A stretch of DNA of 45,679 bases, from assembly GCA_027307405.1 (NCBI GenBank), contig DAHUXA010000006.1, forward strand, positions 1 through 45,679. The letters are read 5' to 3'. Every line of letters starts with the position of its first letter. Position 1 is the first letter of the stretch. Position numbers and translations under genes: made by a program. This stretch comes from Hyphomicrobiales bacterium (GTDB lineage Bacteria; Pseudomonadota; Alphaproteobacteria; Rhizobiales; Xanthobacteraceae). The notes below the pieces were generated by a model that worked only from the letters and a program-made list of their open reading frames with translations, was not told the DNA's origin and did not search any database. Below are positions 8,058 through 16,577 of the stretch, in pieces.

Positions 8058-9485
8058 TTATGCCTGCGAGATGAATTTTGTATTCAGGTAGGCCTGCAGG
8101 CCTTCGATGCCGCCTTCTGAGCCGTAACCCGATTCCTTAATGCCGCCGAACGGTGTCTCCGGTGTCGAGATCGCGATGCTGTTGACGCCGACCATGCCGG
8201 ACTGGATGGAGTCACCGATTGCCGTTGCGGTCGCACCGGATGACGTGAAGGCATAAGCCGCAAGGCCAAATGGCAGCGAGTTTGCGCGCTCAACCACCTC
8301 CTCAAAGGTCTTGAACGGCACGATCGGGGCAACGGGACCGAACGGCTCCTCGGTCATGATCTTTGCATCGTCCGGGACATCGGTAATCACCGTCGGCTGG
8401 AAGAAAAAGCCTTGATTGCCGTGACGTGAGCCACCGGTAGCAATCTTGCCGCCGCGGCTCTTGGCGTCGTTGACGAAAGATTCCATGGCATCGAGCCGGC
8501 GCGGATTGGCGAGCGGCCCCATCCGCGTGTCCTTGTCGAGCCCGTTGCCGACCTTCATCCCCTTGGCCGCGGCGACGAACTTGTCGACGAACGGCTGGTA
8601 GACGCTTTCATGGACCAGAAACCGCGTCGGTGCGACGCAGACCTGGCCGGCGTTGCGGTATTTAAATGCGGCGATGGTGTCGGCCGCTTTCTCAGGGTCG
8701 GCATCCGCAAAGACAACGACCGGTGAGTGGCCGCCCAATTCCATGGTGGCCTTTTTCATGCCTTTGGCGGCGAGGCCGGCGAGATGCTTGCCGACTGGAA
8801 TCGAGCCCGTGAACGAGATCTTCTTCACGGCTTTCGCCGGAATCAAATGCTCAGAGACATTGGCCGGCACGCCAAACACCATATTGAGCACACCCGCCGG
8901 CAACCCAGCATCGGCGAAGCATTTCACGAGCTCGACGCAACCTCCCGGTGTTTCCTCCGAGGCCTTAATGATGATCGAGCAACCGGCGGCAAGCGCGCCG
9001 GCGATCTTGCGCACCGGAGTTAGCGTCGGGAAATTCCACGGCGTGAAAGCGGCAACCACGCCAACCGGCTCCTGCAACACAATCTGGCGCACGCCTTTCT
9101 GCCGGCCCGGCACGACGCGGCCGTAAGCCCTGCGGCCTTCTTCGGCGTACCAGTCGATGATGTCGGCACTAGTGAGAACCTCCGCCCGCGACTCCGGATA
9201 AACCTTGCCCTGTTCCTGGGTCATCACCTTGGAAACGTGATCGAAGCGTTCGCGCAGGAGGTCAGCGGCCTTGCGCATGATCTTGGCGCGGTCATAGGCC
9301 GTGGTCGCCCTCCATATTGCAAAGCCCTTTTCCGCGGCGGCGAGTGCTGCATCGAGATCCGCCTTGCTGGCGTGCGGCAGATGCGCCAGCGCCTTGCCAG
9401 TCGCGGGATTGATTACGTCCTCGCCCTTGCGGCCTTCGCCGTTGAGCCATTTGCCATCGATGTAAAGACCCAGCTCGGAATACAT
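8058..9485 (-). CDS. gabD: NAD(P)-dependent succinate-semialdehyde dehydrogenase-like aldehyde dehydrogenase
   Basis: 475-residue aldehyde dehydrogenase. The catalytic Glu249 is in MELGGHSPVVVF and the nucleophile Cys283 in NAGQVCVAPTRFL. The Rossmann segment is FTGSIPVGKHLAG. The C-terminus with GGIKESGYGSEGG and the ELGGHSP motif place it closest to GabD/succinate-semialdehyde dehydrogenases, but relatives act on other short semialdehydes. The ATG at 9485 is preceded by AGAGG and starts the conserved LYIDGKWL; the frame to 9533 adds no domain. It lies downstream of the SDR and MmgE/PrpD genes on the same strand, consistent with oxidation of an aldehyde intermediate in the same pathway. Confidence 0.85.
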   Translation of the reverse strand: MYSELGLYIDGKWLNGEGRKGEDVINPATGKALAHLPHASKADLDAALAAAEKGFAIWRATTAYDRAKIMRKAADLLRERFDHVSKVMTQEQGKVYPESRAEVLTSADIIDWYAEEGRRAYGRVVPGRQKGVRQIVLQEPVGVVAAFTPWNFPTLTPVRKIAGALAAGCSIIIKASEETPGGCVELVKCFADAGLPAGVLNMVFGVPANVSEHLIPAKAVKKISFTGSIPVGKHLAGLAAKGMKKATMELGGHSPVVVFADADPEKAADTIAAFKYRNAGQVCVAPTRFLVHESVYQPFVDKFVAAAKGMKVGNGLDKDTRMGPLANPRRLDAMESFVNDAKSRGGKIATGGSRHGNQGFFFQPTVITDVPDDAKIMTEEPFGPVAPIVPFKTFEEVVERANSLPFGLAAYAFTSSGATATAIGDSIQSGMVGVNSIAISTPETPFGGIKESGYGSEGGIEGLQAYLNTKFISQA

Positions 9486-9579
9486 AGGAACCTCTTTGTG
9501 ACCCGGAACAGTCGTCGGGCTATGGGTTAGCATTTATGCGCAGACGCGACCACCCCGCTCACCGCGCGAGGTATGCCCG

Positions 9580-10335
9580 CTATGAGCCGAGATAGGCGCC
9601 GCCGCTGACGTGAATAGTCTGCCCGGTGACATAACGGCCACCGGGACCACATAAATAGCGCACCATGGCTGCAACGTCCTCGGCCTTGCCCCGCTCTCCG
9701 GTGATGGTGCCGTGGGTCAGGTGACGCGCCGGCTTCTGCGCCGAGGCCGGCCGCGTCGTGTCGATCGCACCGGGCACCACGCAGTTGGCGGTGATTTTAT
9801 CGCTGGCCAGATCGTGGGCGAGCGCACGCGAAAATCCGACCAGCGCAGCCTTGGCGGCTATCACGTGAGCGCGGTCTTTCGAGCCGATGTGTGCACTCAT
9901 TCCGCCGATATTGATGATACTGCCGCCGTTCTTCTTCAATGCCGGCAAGCAAGCATGCACGCAATGGAAGGTCCCATCGAGGATAACATTCATCACTTCG
10001 CGCCACTCAGCGTAGCTCATATCGGCGATTGGTTTTTCGCGCCGAAGTGCCGCGTTGTTAACCAGAATGTCGATGCGGCCAAAGCGCTTGAGCGCCGTTT
10101 CCGCGAGCACGCCGGCGGTCTTTTCATCGCCAATATCGCCGAGGACAGCGACCGCCTTGCTGCCGGCCGCTTGGATCTCGCCCACGACGGCGTCGCCTTC
10201 CGTCTGGTTCGACCGCACGTTCACCACGACTGACGCACCGGCCCGCGCGAGCGCCAGCGCGATCGCGCGTCCGATGTTGCGCCCGGCACCGGTGACAATG
10301 GCAACCTTGCCTGCGAGTTCTTTATTTTCGGCCAT
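9580..10335 (-). CDS. SDR-fold oxidoreductase-like protein lacking the catalytic Ser and Tyr
   Basis: 251-residue short-chain dehydrogenase fold. The cofactor motif is TGAGRNIG (residues 15-22), LVNNAALR follows the NNAG pattern, and the C-terminal GGRYVTGQTIHVSGG is typical of FabG relatives. Aligned with FabG, the catalytic Ser position is Gly145 (NIGGMSAH) and the YxxxK Tyr is Val158 (HVIAAK); only Lys162 remains. It may bind NAD(P)H without classical SDR chemistry, or use His157 or Ser147 instead. The gene is 9 bases downstream of the MmgE/PrpD gene and so probably in the same transcript. Confidence 0.82.
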   Translation of the reverse strand: MAENKELAGKVAIVTGAGRNIGRAIALALARAGASVVVNVRSNQTEGDAVVGEIQAAGSKAVAVLGDIGDEKTAGVLAETALKRFGRIDILVNNAALRREKPIADMSYAEWREVMNVILDGTFHCVHACLPALKKNGGSIINIGGMSAHIGSKDRAHVIAAKAALVGFSRALAHDLASDKITANCVVPGAIDTTRPASAQKPARHLTHGTITGERGKAEDVAAMVRYLCGPGGRYVTGQTIHVSGGAYLGS

Positions 10336-10344
10336 GGCCCTGAC

Positions 10345-11724
10345 CTATCCCCGTAAGAACGTCAGATCAATCTTGCCGTCGTAGAGTTTCGCCAGCTGTT
10401 TAAGTGCCGACGTGGCACGTTTATCATCCCAGCCGCCGTGACGGACGTTCAGCACGAACTTCTCCTCGATGTCCGCCCGCGCCAGCGGCTCGTGCGCGCC
10501 GCCACGAAAATGGGGTTGCCGTTCCTCGACTACGCGGCCGTCATTGAGTACGGCGCGGATGTGACCGGTGAAATTATTGGGGTACGGATTATCAGGATCA
10601 ATGACGTAACGTACTTTCGACGCGAGCGTGAGTACCTCTTTGTCACGAACCGCTTGTTCGGTAAATGCATCGAGCCCAACACCGCCATGAACGAAGCCGG
10701 TGGCGAGCAGGAACGGCGTGGAAAACTTGGCCGCATAGCCGTTAGGCGGGCGTTGCTTGTCGGCAAGCGGCTCCCATAGACGGTGCACGGTACCTTCCGC
10801 CACTTCACAGATGAGCTCTTTTATCTCACCGGGCTTGATGCCGTGCGCGGCAAGACGTTTGGCGCAGTCTATGTAGGGATGCGCCATCGTTCCGCACGGA
10901 TAAGGTTTGAATGCCAATGTCTCGGTCACCCAATGTTTACCGAAGTCGCCGGTAAGCGCATCAAAGTCCCCTTGCGTCGTATGCGCAAAACCGTGAAACA
11001 GCCCATGCACGCCCTCGAAGACTGTGCGCGGGCCGAAAAAGCCGCCGCGCGCCAGTAATGCGGCACGGACACCGGACTGCGCAGCCCAACCGGGATGCAA
11101 TCGTTTGGTCCACGCGCCCTCGGCCAGATATTCGATGATGCCTCCCGCAAAGCTTGCCGCGATGCCGAGCGCATCGACGACCTGTTTGGCGTTGAGCCCA
11201 AGCGTGGCGCCGACACCGGCCGCCGCTCCCATCACGCCGAAGATGGCGGTCGGGTGGAAGCCGGCCTTGTGCACGGCCTTCGGCGCCACCGTGCTGAGGC
11301 GACACATGACTTCGGTCCCGACCGCAATGCCAAGCAACGCGGCAGATCCCTCAGGCCTGTGCCGCTCACAGGCCGCCAGCACCGCCGGCACAATGACTGC
11401 GCCGGCGTGGACAGGCCCACCTTCGAAGGTATCGTCGAAATCCTCGCCATGCGCTGCCGTGCCATTGATGAAGGCAGCGCTCGCCGCGCTGAAAGTGCGG
11501 GAATGGCCGAGGGCCGTGCAGGGACCCTCGTCGTCGCAGCCGGCGAGCGCGCTCTTGATGTAGTCTTCGTTGCGAGCGGTAACGCAGAGGCCGGCGACGT
11601 CGATCAGCAGATCCTCACATTTCTGTCGCACCGCTGCCGGCAACCGGTCGGCACGTTGCAACGCAATACGCTGCGCAAGTTGCTCGGCAACCGAGGTAGC
11701 AGGAAGCTTCGTTGTCATTGACAT
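10345..11724 (-). CDS. MmgE/PrpD family protein
   Basis: 459 residues of the MmgE/PrpD fold, which includes 2-methylcitrate dehydratase and cis-aconitate decarboxylase. Seen here are the family segments INGTAAHGEDFDDTFEGG, HPGWAAQSGVRAALLA and KPYPCGTMAHPYIDCA. In this fold the active site lies between the helical and lid domains. Members without a prp locus act on various tricarboxylates or are uncharacterised, so the exact reaction is open. The ATG at 11724 overlaps the stop of the ABC permease by one base (TGATG), so import and this reaction are translationally coupled; a second ATG lies at 11718. Confidence 0.85.
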   Translation of the reverse strand: MSMTTKLPATSVAEQLAQRIALQRADRLPAAVRQKCEDLLIDVAGLCVTARNEDYIKSALAGCDDEGPCTALGHSRTFSAASAAFINGTAAHGEDFDDTFEGGPVHAGAVIVPAVLAACERHRPEGSAALLGIAVGTEVMCRLSTVAPKAVHKAGFHPTAIFGVMGAAAGVGATLGLNAKQVVDALGIAASFAGGIIEYLAEGAWTKRLHPGWAAQSGVRAALLARGGFFGPRTVFEGVHGLFHGFAHTTQGDFDALTGDFGKHWVTETLAFKPYPCGTMAHPYIDCAKRLAAHGIKPGEIKELICEVAEGTVHRLWEPLADKQRPPNGYAAKFSTPFLLATGFVHGGVGLDAFTEQAVRDKEVLTLASKVRYVIDPDNPYPNNFTGHIRAVLNDGRVVEERQPHFRGGAHEPLARADIEEKFVLNVRHGGWDDKRATSALKQLAKLYDGKIDLTFLRG

Positions 11725-13439
11725 CAGGTGCGGAAACGCACGTTGCCGAAACCGGGAATCCGGTTCACCGCTATGACCACTGCAAAGGTGATCAACAGCA
11801 TGCCCAAGCCGATAACCGAGATGGCACCGAGATCTCCACTTTCATTGAGATCGTAAATCAGAACGGACACCACTTTGGTTTCCGACGTAAACAGGATGAT
11901 CGCCGCAGACAATTCACGCATTACACCCACGAAGATGAAGCACCATGTCGCGATCACTCCTGTGCGCAAAAGTGGCGCCGTGATCTGCCACAAAGAGCGC
12001 AAGCGTGTCGCGCCGAGAATGCGGCTTGCGTCTTCGAGCTCGGGATGAATGGTACGGAATGCTGCCTGAAGCTGCTGATAGGCCGACGGTAGCGCAATCG
12101 TGACAAAGGCGATCAGCAATATCCACAGTGTGCCGTAAAGGACGAAGGGCGGCCGCGTGTAGCTCAGAAAAAGTCCGACACCGAGCACAATGCCGGGAAC
12201 GGCGATCGGCGCGGTCGCAAGGAATCCCAAGGCACGCCAGCCAGTCACCGCCTGCCGTGCGGTCACATAAGCGATCACCAGCGCAATCGCGGTGCCGATC
12301 GTGGCGGTTGCAGTTCCCAAAATCACCGTGTTTTTCAGCGCGAGCGAAGCTGCCGACAACTCAAACAACACGAAATTAACATTGTGCAATGTGAAATTAT
12401 GCACGGTGAGAAATGTGGATGCCACCGGCGAGAAGGCTGCATTGAATAGCGCGGCGTACGGAAGAAATACCGGGTTAAGCAACACAAACAGGCACAACGC
12501 GAATGCGGGCCAGCGCCAGCGGTGCAACGGGATGAGCCGAGGCGCTCCGTATTTCCCGCCAACCACGGAATAGCCGCGTCGCCCCAGGATCATATGCTCG
12601 GCGCGCAACAAAATAACGGTGAGCACCAGCAGCGGCAACGAGGCGGCAGCGGCGAGTTCAGGCTTCGGCGGAAACTGGAAAAGGCTCCAGATCTTGGTCG
12701 TCATGGTGTGGAACCCGGCTGGCAGAGCCAAAATCGCCGGCGAACCGAATAATGTCATCGCCTGCAAAAAGGCGACCAACGCTCCTGCAAGCAAGGCAGG
12801 CAACACCAGCGGGATAGTGACCCGCCTGGCCGTGTACCAGCGGCCGCCGCCAAGAATCGAAGACGCATCTTCGAGCTCGCCCGGCGTGCGGTCGAGTGAA
12901 TTGGCGACCAACACGAATACGTAAGGGAACGTATAACAAGAGATCACGAAAATGATCCCGGGCAACGTGTAGATGTTGAACAGATGCTGGTCCGGTGCCA
13001 TGCCAAACCAATCTCGGGCTATTTTGTTCAACAGGCCACTGTTTGGCGCCGCAAGAAGCTCCCAGGCGATCGCGCCGAGAAATGGCGGCGTCACAAATGA
13101 CGCGGTGACAAGGGCGCGGATTATCGCGCTGAACGGCAGATCGGTGCGCGCCACCAGCCATCCCATAGGAGCTGCAACCGCACAGCAGATAAAAGCAGAC
13201 GACGTTGCGAGTATGAAAGTGGTGACCAGCGGATCGTAGAATGAGGATTCTGTAAACAGTCGATAAAAATTGTTCAGCGTGAAAGCGCCTTTGGCGTCGG
13301 TCACGCTGTAAAGCAGCAGCCACGACAGCGGCAGTACGATAAGCAAGCAGAGAATGACTGCAAACCCATAGAGCACCGGCTTCGAAACATCGATTCCGAA
13401 GCCGCGGCGCTCGGTGCGTGCAGGCAAAGCGATGGTCAT
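11724..13439 (-). CDS. ABC transporter permease, duplicated FbpB-type
   Basis: 571-residue inner-membrane permease built from two fused binding-protein-dependent transport domains, about twelve hydrophobic helices in all. Each half carries an EAA loop: ELEDASSILGGGRWYT in the first and ELEDASRILGATRLRS in the second. This architecture is that of FbpB/AfuB iron permeases and of related 2-aminoethylphosphonate or organic-anion importers. The start at 13439 removes 21 residues that look untranslated; the weak site GGTGAG lies just before it. Binding protein and ATPase genes lie immediately upstream on the same strand. Confidence 0.85.
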   Translation of the reverse strand: MTIALPARTERRGFGIDVSKPVLYGFAVILCLLIVLPLSWLLLYSVTDAKGAFTLNNFYRLFTESSFYDPLVTTFILATSSAFICCAVAAPMGWLVARTDLPFSAIIRALVTASFVTPPFLGAIAWELLAAPNSGLLNKIARDWFGMAPDQHLFNIYTLPGIIFVISCYTFPYVFVLVANSLDRTPGELEDASSILGGGRWYTARRVTIPLVLPALLAGALVAFLQAMTLFGSPAILALPAGFHTMTTKIWSLFQFPPKPELAAAASLPLLVLTVILLRAEHMILGRRGYSVVGGKYGAPRLIPLHRWRWPAFALCLFVLLNPVFLPYAALFNAAFSPVASTFLTVHNFTLHNVNFVLFELSAASLALKNTVILGTATATIGTAIALVIAYVTARQAVTGWRALGFLATAPIAVPGIVLGVGLFLSYTRPPFVLYGTLWILLIAFVTIALPSAYQQLQAAFRTIHPELEDASRILGATRLRSLWQITAPLLRTGVIATWCFIFVGVMRELSAAIILFTSETKVVSVLIYDLNESGDLGAISVIGLGMLLITFAVVIAVNRIPGFGNVRFRT

Positions 13440-13507
13440 CTCACCATAATTCCCTTCCGGGCGCGGCAGAGCGATGCCGCCGCACCCGGAATGCGCGGCC
13501 ACGTTAC

Positions 13508-14575
13508 TCAGACGTGAAAGATCTTGACGTAATGCTGCTTGATCTCGTCGCTCATTTTCTCAACGGCGGCAGGGTCGTCTTTCATGACTTTGATCTGCTT
13601 GAATGGCGTGCGGCCAGGCTTTTCCTTGGTATCGGGATGCATGGAGCGAAGGCCACCGACATCGATGATCAGCTGCTGGCACTCCGGCGTGAAACTGTAG
13701 GCCGTGAACAGCTTGGCAGCGTTCGGATTCGGGGCAGCCTTGAACATACCGGTTGGACCAACGATGAGCGGCGAGCCCTCGGTGGCATAGACCGGCGCGA
13801 CAGGGCCGCCCTTCTCGCTGATCTGGAAGATGTTGTACTCGTTGCCGTCAGCCATCACCGCGCGCTCGCCGAGCGCAAGCCGCTTCGGCGGATCGGCTGA
13901 CGACTGCACTTGCATGATGTTCTGTGCGGCGAGCTTCTCGAAGAAGCCCCAACCTAGATCGCGCTGCATCTGGTAGGTCGCGGTCATGATGGTGCCGCTG
14001 TAGCCCGGATGCGCCTTGACGATCTTGCCCTTCCATTTTGGATCAAGCAGATCGGCAAAGCTCTTGGGTGCCTCTTCACTTTTTACCAGATTGGTGTTGT
14101 AGGCGATGATGCAAACCCAGACGCGGAAGCTGGCGAACATGCCGTCCGGGTCCTTGTGCTCGGTCGGATAGAACTTGGCGACATCCTCCGGCACATACGC
14201 TTCCAGAAGCCCCTGCTTCTTCCAGACGATGAAATGCGCCGCATCAGACGAGTTTGCGACGTCAACTGCGTGGATATTGCTGCCGTATTCCTGACCGATA
14301 CGCTGAAACACGCGCTCGGCCCCAGTGCGTTCGACGCGTGCGGTGACGCCGGGAAATTTCGCTTCGAAGGATTTCGCGATCTTTTCGGCGAGCGGCAGGT
14401 CGACCGACGTGTACCAGACGACCTTTCCTTCCTTTTTCGCCGCCTCGATCAGTTGCGGCGTGATCGCACTCGCGGGAGGCGCGGCCGACATGACCTTGGT
14501 TGAGAAGGCGGTTCCTGCGGCGAGAGCGCTTGAACCGATCAGTACATCGCGACGTGAAATTCTTGAGTCCCTCAT
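13508..14575 (-). CDS. ABC transporter extracellular solute-binding protein, Tat-exported
   Basis: 355-residue periplasmic binding protein of family 1 (AfuA/FbpA/PotD-like). The N-terminus has a twin-arginine motif, SRRDVLIG, then a hydrophobic stretch, so folded export through Tat is expected. The mature protein begins near ASAITPQLIEAAKKEGKVVWYTS, the usual first strand of iron- or polyamine-type receptors. GGAGG eight bases before 14575 decides the ATG; a GTG at 14590 overlaps that ribosome site and is rejected. No pair of adjacent tyrosines typical of ferric-binding proteins stands out, and the gene context favours an organic acid rather than iron. Confidence 0.86.
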   Translation of the reverse strand: MRDSRISRRDVLIGSSALAAGTAFSTKVMSAAPPASAITPQLIEAAKKEGKVVWYTSVDLPLAEKIAKSFEAKFPGVTARVERTGAERVFQRIGQEYGSNIHAVDVANSSDAAHFIVWKKQGLLEAYVPEDVAKFYPTEHKDPDGMFASFRVWVCIIAYNTNLVKSEEAPKSFADLLDPKWKGKIVKAHPGYSGTIMTATYQMQRDLGWGFFEKLAAQNIMQVQSSADPPKRLALGERAVMADGNEYNIFQISEKGGPVAPVYATEGSPLIVGPTGMFKAAPNPNAAKLFTAYSFTPECQQLIIDVGGLRSMHPDTKEKPGRTPFKQIKVMKDDPAAVEKMSDEIKQHYVKIFHV

Positions 14576-14620
14576 CGACGTATCCTCCACGCTACCTTGT
14601 TGTTTTCGCCCCGCGATATG

Positions 14621-15679
14621 TTACCCGCTCAGTGCGCGGCATCGTTCGGGTGGCAAGTACAGCCAAACGGCGCTGCCTTGCGGAATGTTCTCGCCTGCAC
14701 CTGTGAGCACGCGCAGTTGCGTACCGTCCTTGGCCTCAACCATATAGTCCCGGCTACCACCGAGGAAGACCTGCCGCACGACGGTTGCCGGCACGATATT
14801 TTCGCCCTGCTTTTGAGCCGCGGAGATGGCGATGTCGTGCGGACGGATGGAAACCGGCGTCGCCGCCCCCGAATTGATTTTTTCGCCGCTGCATCGCAAC
14901 ACCGCGCCTGCAAAATCGATCCGGGAGGCGTCCAGACCCTTGCCTTTGATGACGTTGCTCGACCCGATGAAGCGCGCGACAAATTCAGAGCGGGGACGGT
15001 CATAAATTTCCTCAGGCGATCCTGCCTGTTCGATCTTGCCGCCATTCATCACGGCGATGAGATCCGCCGTTGTCATCGCCTCAGATTGGTCGTGCGTGAC
15101 GTAGACAGTCGTGTAGCGATAGGCGTCGTGCAGCCGACGTACCTCGAAGCGCATTTCCTCGCGTAAATTGGCATCGAGATTGGAAAGCGGTTCGTCGAGC
15201 AATAATGTTTCCGGCTCTACAATCAATGCGCGCGCCAGTGCCACGCGCTGCTGCTGACCGCCCGACAGCTCGCCCGGATAACGCTGGGCCAGCGGCGCAA
15301 GCCGTGTGGTGGTGAGAATGGTGTCGAGTTTCTTGGAGATTGTTGCGCGATCCATCTTCCGGAGCTTCAGCCCATAGATGATGTTTTCAGCTACCGTCAT
15401 ATGCGGCCAAAGTGCGTAGCTCTGGAAGATCATCGACATATTGCGCCGTTCGGGCGGCAACGTATGCGTCGGCGAGGAAACCAGCTTGTCGCCAACACGG
15501 ATTTCGCCTGCGCTGGGCTCGATGAACCCGGCGATCAGGCGCAGCGTCGTTGTTTTGCCGCAGCCGGATGGGCCCAACAGACAAACCAGGTGACCGTGTT
15601 CGATCGTGAGCGATATGTCGTCGACAACCGCGACAGTGCCATATCGCTTGGTCAAGTTTCGCAACTCGACAGACGCCAC
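14621..15679 (-). CDS. ABC transporter ATP-binding protein, FbpC/PotA-type
   Basis: 352-residue ATPase. Walker A is GPSGCGKT (36-43), the Q-loop is in MIFQSYALWPH, the signature is LSGGQQQR and Walker B is LLLDEPLSNLD, followed by the switch histidine in VTHDQSEA. A TOBE-like domain fills the C-terminal 110 residues. The WPHMTVAENI segment is common in PotA/FbpC ATPases. It is the first gene of the importer set (ATPase, binding protein, permease), 45 bases before the binding-protein gene. 96 bases separate it from the enoyl-CoA hydratase-like gene upstream. Confidence 0.9.
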   Translation of the reverse strand: MASVELRNLTKRYGTVAVVDDISLTIEHGHLVCLLGPSGCGKTTTLRLIAGFIEPSAGEIRVGDKLVSSPTHTLPPERRNMSMIFQSYALWPHMTVAENIIYGLKLRKMDRATISKKLDTILTTTRLAPLAQRYPGELSGGQQQRVALARALIVEPETLLLDEPLSNLDANLREEMRFEVRRLHDAYRYTTVYVTHDQSEAMTTADLIAVMNGGKIEQAGSPEEIYDRPRSEFVARFIGSSNVIKGKGLDASRIDFAGAVLRCSGEKINSGAATPVSIRPHDIAISAAQKQGENIVPATVVRQVFLGGSRDYMVEAKDGTQLRVLTGAGENIPQGSAVWLYLPPERCRALSG

Positions 15680-15775
15680 GCGCTCCTCCCCTGAACCCGC
15701 CGCTTGTCACGGCTGTATCATTTGGCACGTATTGTACCGACACCGCAGGCGATTTCCCTGCGTCGCCTTCTCGCG

Positions 15776-16564
15776 CTAGGACCCGGTGAATGCCGGCTTG
15801 CGCTTCTCCATGAAAGCCTTACGGCCTTCCGTGTAGTCATTGCTGGCAAAACAGGCCTGCACCAGCTCATCGCATTTCTTCAGATCGCGTTTGCTTTCAT
15901 CAGTGACCGCTTGGCCCACAATATATTTAATGGAGTCAACCGTCAGCGGCGCGTTGGCCGCGATAGTGTCGGCATAATCCTTCACATAGCTCTCGAGCTC
16001 CGAATCCGGCAGCACGCGATTGACCAGACCCATCATCTGCGCTTCAGCGGCCGTGAATTGGCGAGCGGTGAAGAAAATTTCCTTGGCAAAGGATGGACCG
16101 ACCAGATCGACGAGCTTTTTGAGGCCATCAAAACGATAGCCGAGGCCGAGCTTTGCGGCCGGCACGCCGAACTTCGAGCCTTCAGTGCAAATGCGCATGT
16201 CGCAGCACAGGGCGAGCCCCACTCCGCCGCCGATACAATAGCCGCGGATCATGGCGATGGTCGGCTTGGGAAAGCTGTAGAAGGCATTGTTTGCGCGATC
16301 GACAGCGGCGTTGTAGCGGTCAACACCTTCCTGGGTCGAGCGCTCCTTCTCGAATTTTGAGATATCGGCTCCCGAGATGAAGGCCTTGCCACCGGCGCCG
16401 GTAACGACGACGACGCGTATGTTCTTGTCGTTCTTGAAATCCTCGAGAAAGCCCGATGCCGCTTCCCACATTTCGAGCGAGACGGCGTTATGGCGCTCCG
16501 GATTGTTGAAGGTCAGGTAGCCGACCTTGCCTTCCTTGCGCGACAGCATCTTGTCGGTGGTCAT
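15776..16564 (-). CDS. Enoyl-CoA hydratase/isomerase-fold protein without the hydratase glutamates
   Basis: 262-residue crotonase-fold protein. The oxyanion-hole segments AFISGADISKF and GYCIGGGVGLALCCDMRI are intact. The two glutamates that hydrate enoyl-CoA are missing: the position in GGGxE is Gly116 and the one in FGxPE is Ala136. Isomerase, decarboxylase, dehalogenase or thioesterase members of the superfamily also lack one or both, so the reaction is unknown. GAGGAG nine bases before 16564 supports this ATG; the ATG at 16573 abuts that site. It starts just after the CaiB/BaiF gene stop, so a CoA thioester made there is the likely substrate. Confidence 0.85.
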   Translation of the reverse strand: MTTDKMLSRKEGKVGYLTFNNPERHNAVSLEMWEAASGFLEDFKNDKNIRVVVVTGAGGKAFISGADISKFEKERSTQEGVDRYNAAVDRANNAFYSFPKPTIAMIRGYCIGGGVGLALCCDMRICTEGSKFGVPAAKLGLGYRFDGLKKLVDLVGPSFAKEIFFTARQFTAAEAQMMGLVNRVLPDSELESYVKDYADTIAANAPLTVDSIKYIVGQAVTDESKRDLKKCDELVQACFASNDYTEGRKAFMEKRKPAFTGS

Positions 16565-16577
16565 TCCGCTCATCTCC

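Noticed and set aside
9505-9528. GGAAC-N16-GTT resembling an EcfG general-stress promoter
   Set aside because: It faces the plus strand, where no gene starts downstream; both neighbours are on the minus strand. Likely chance.
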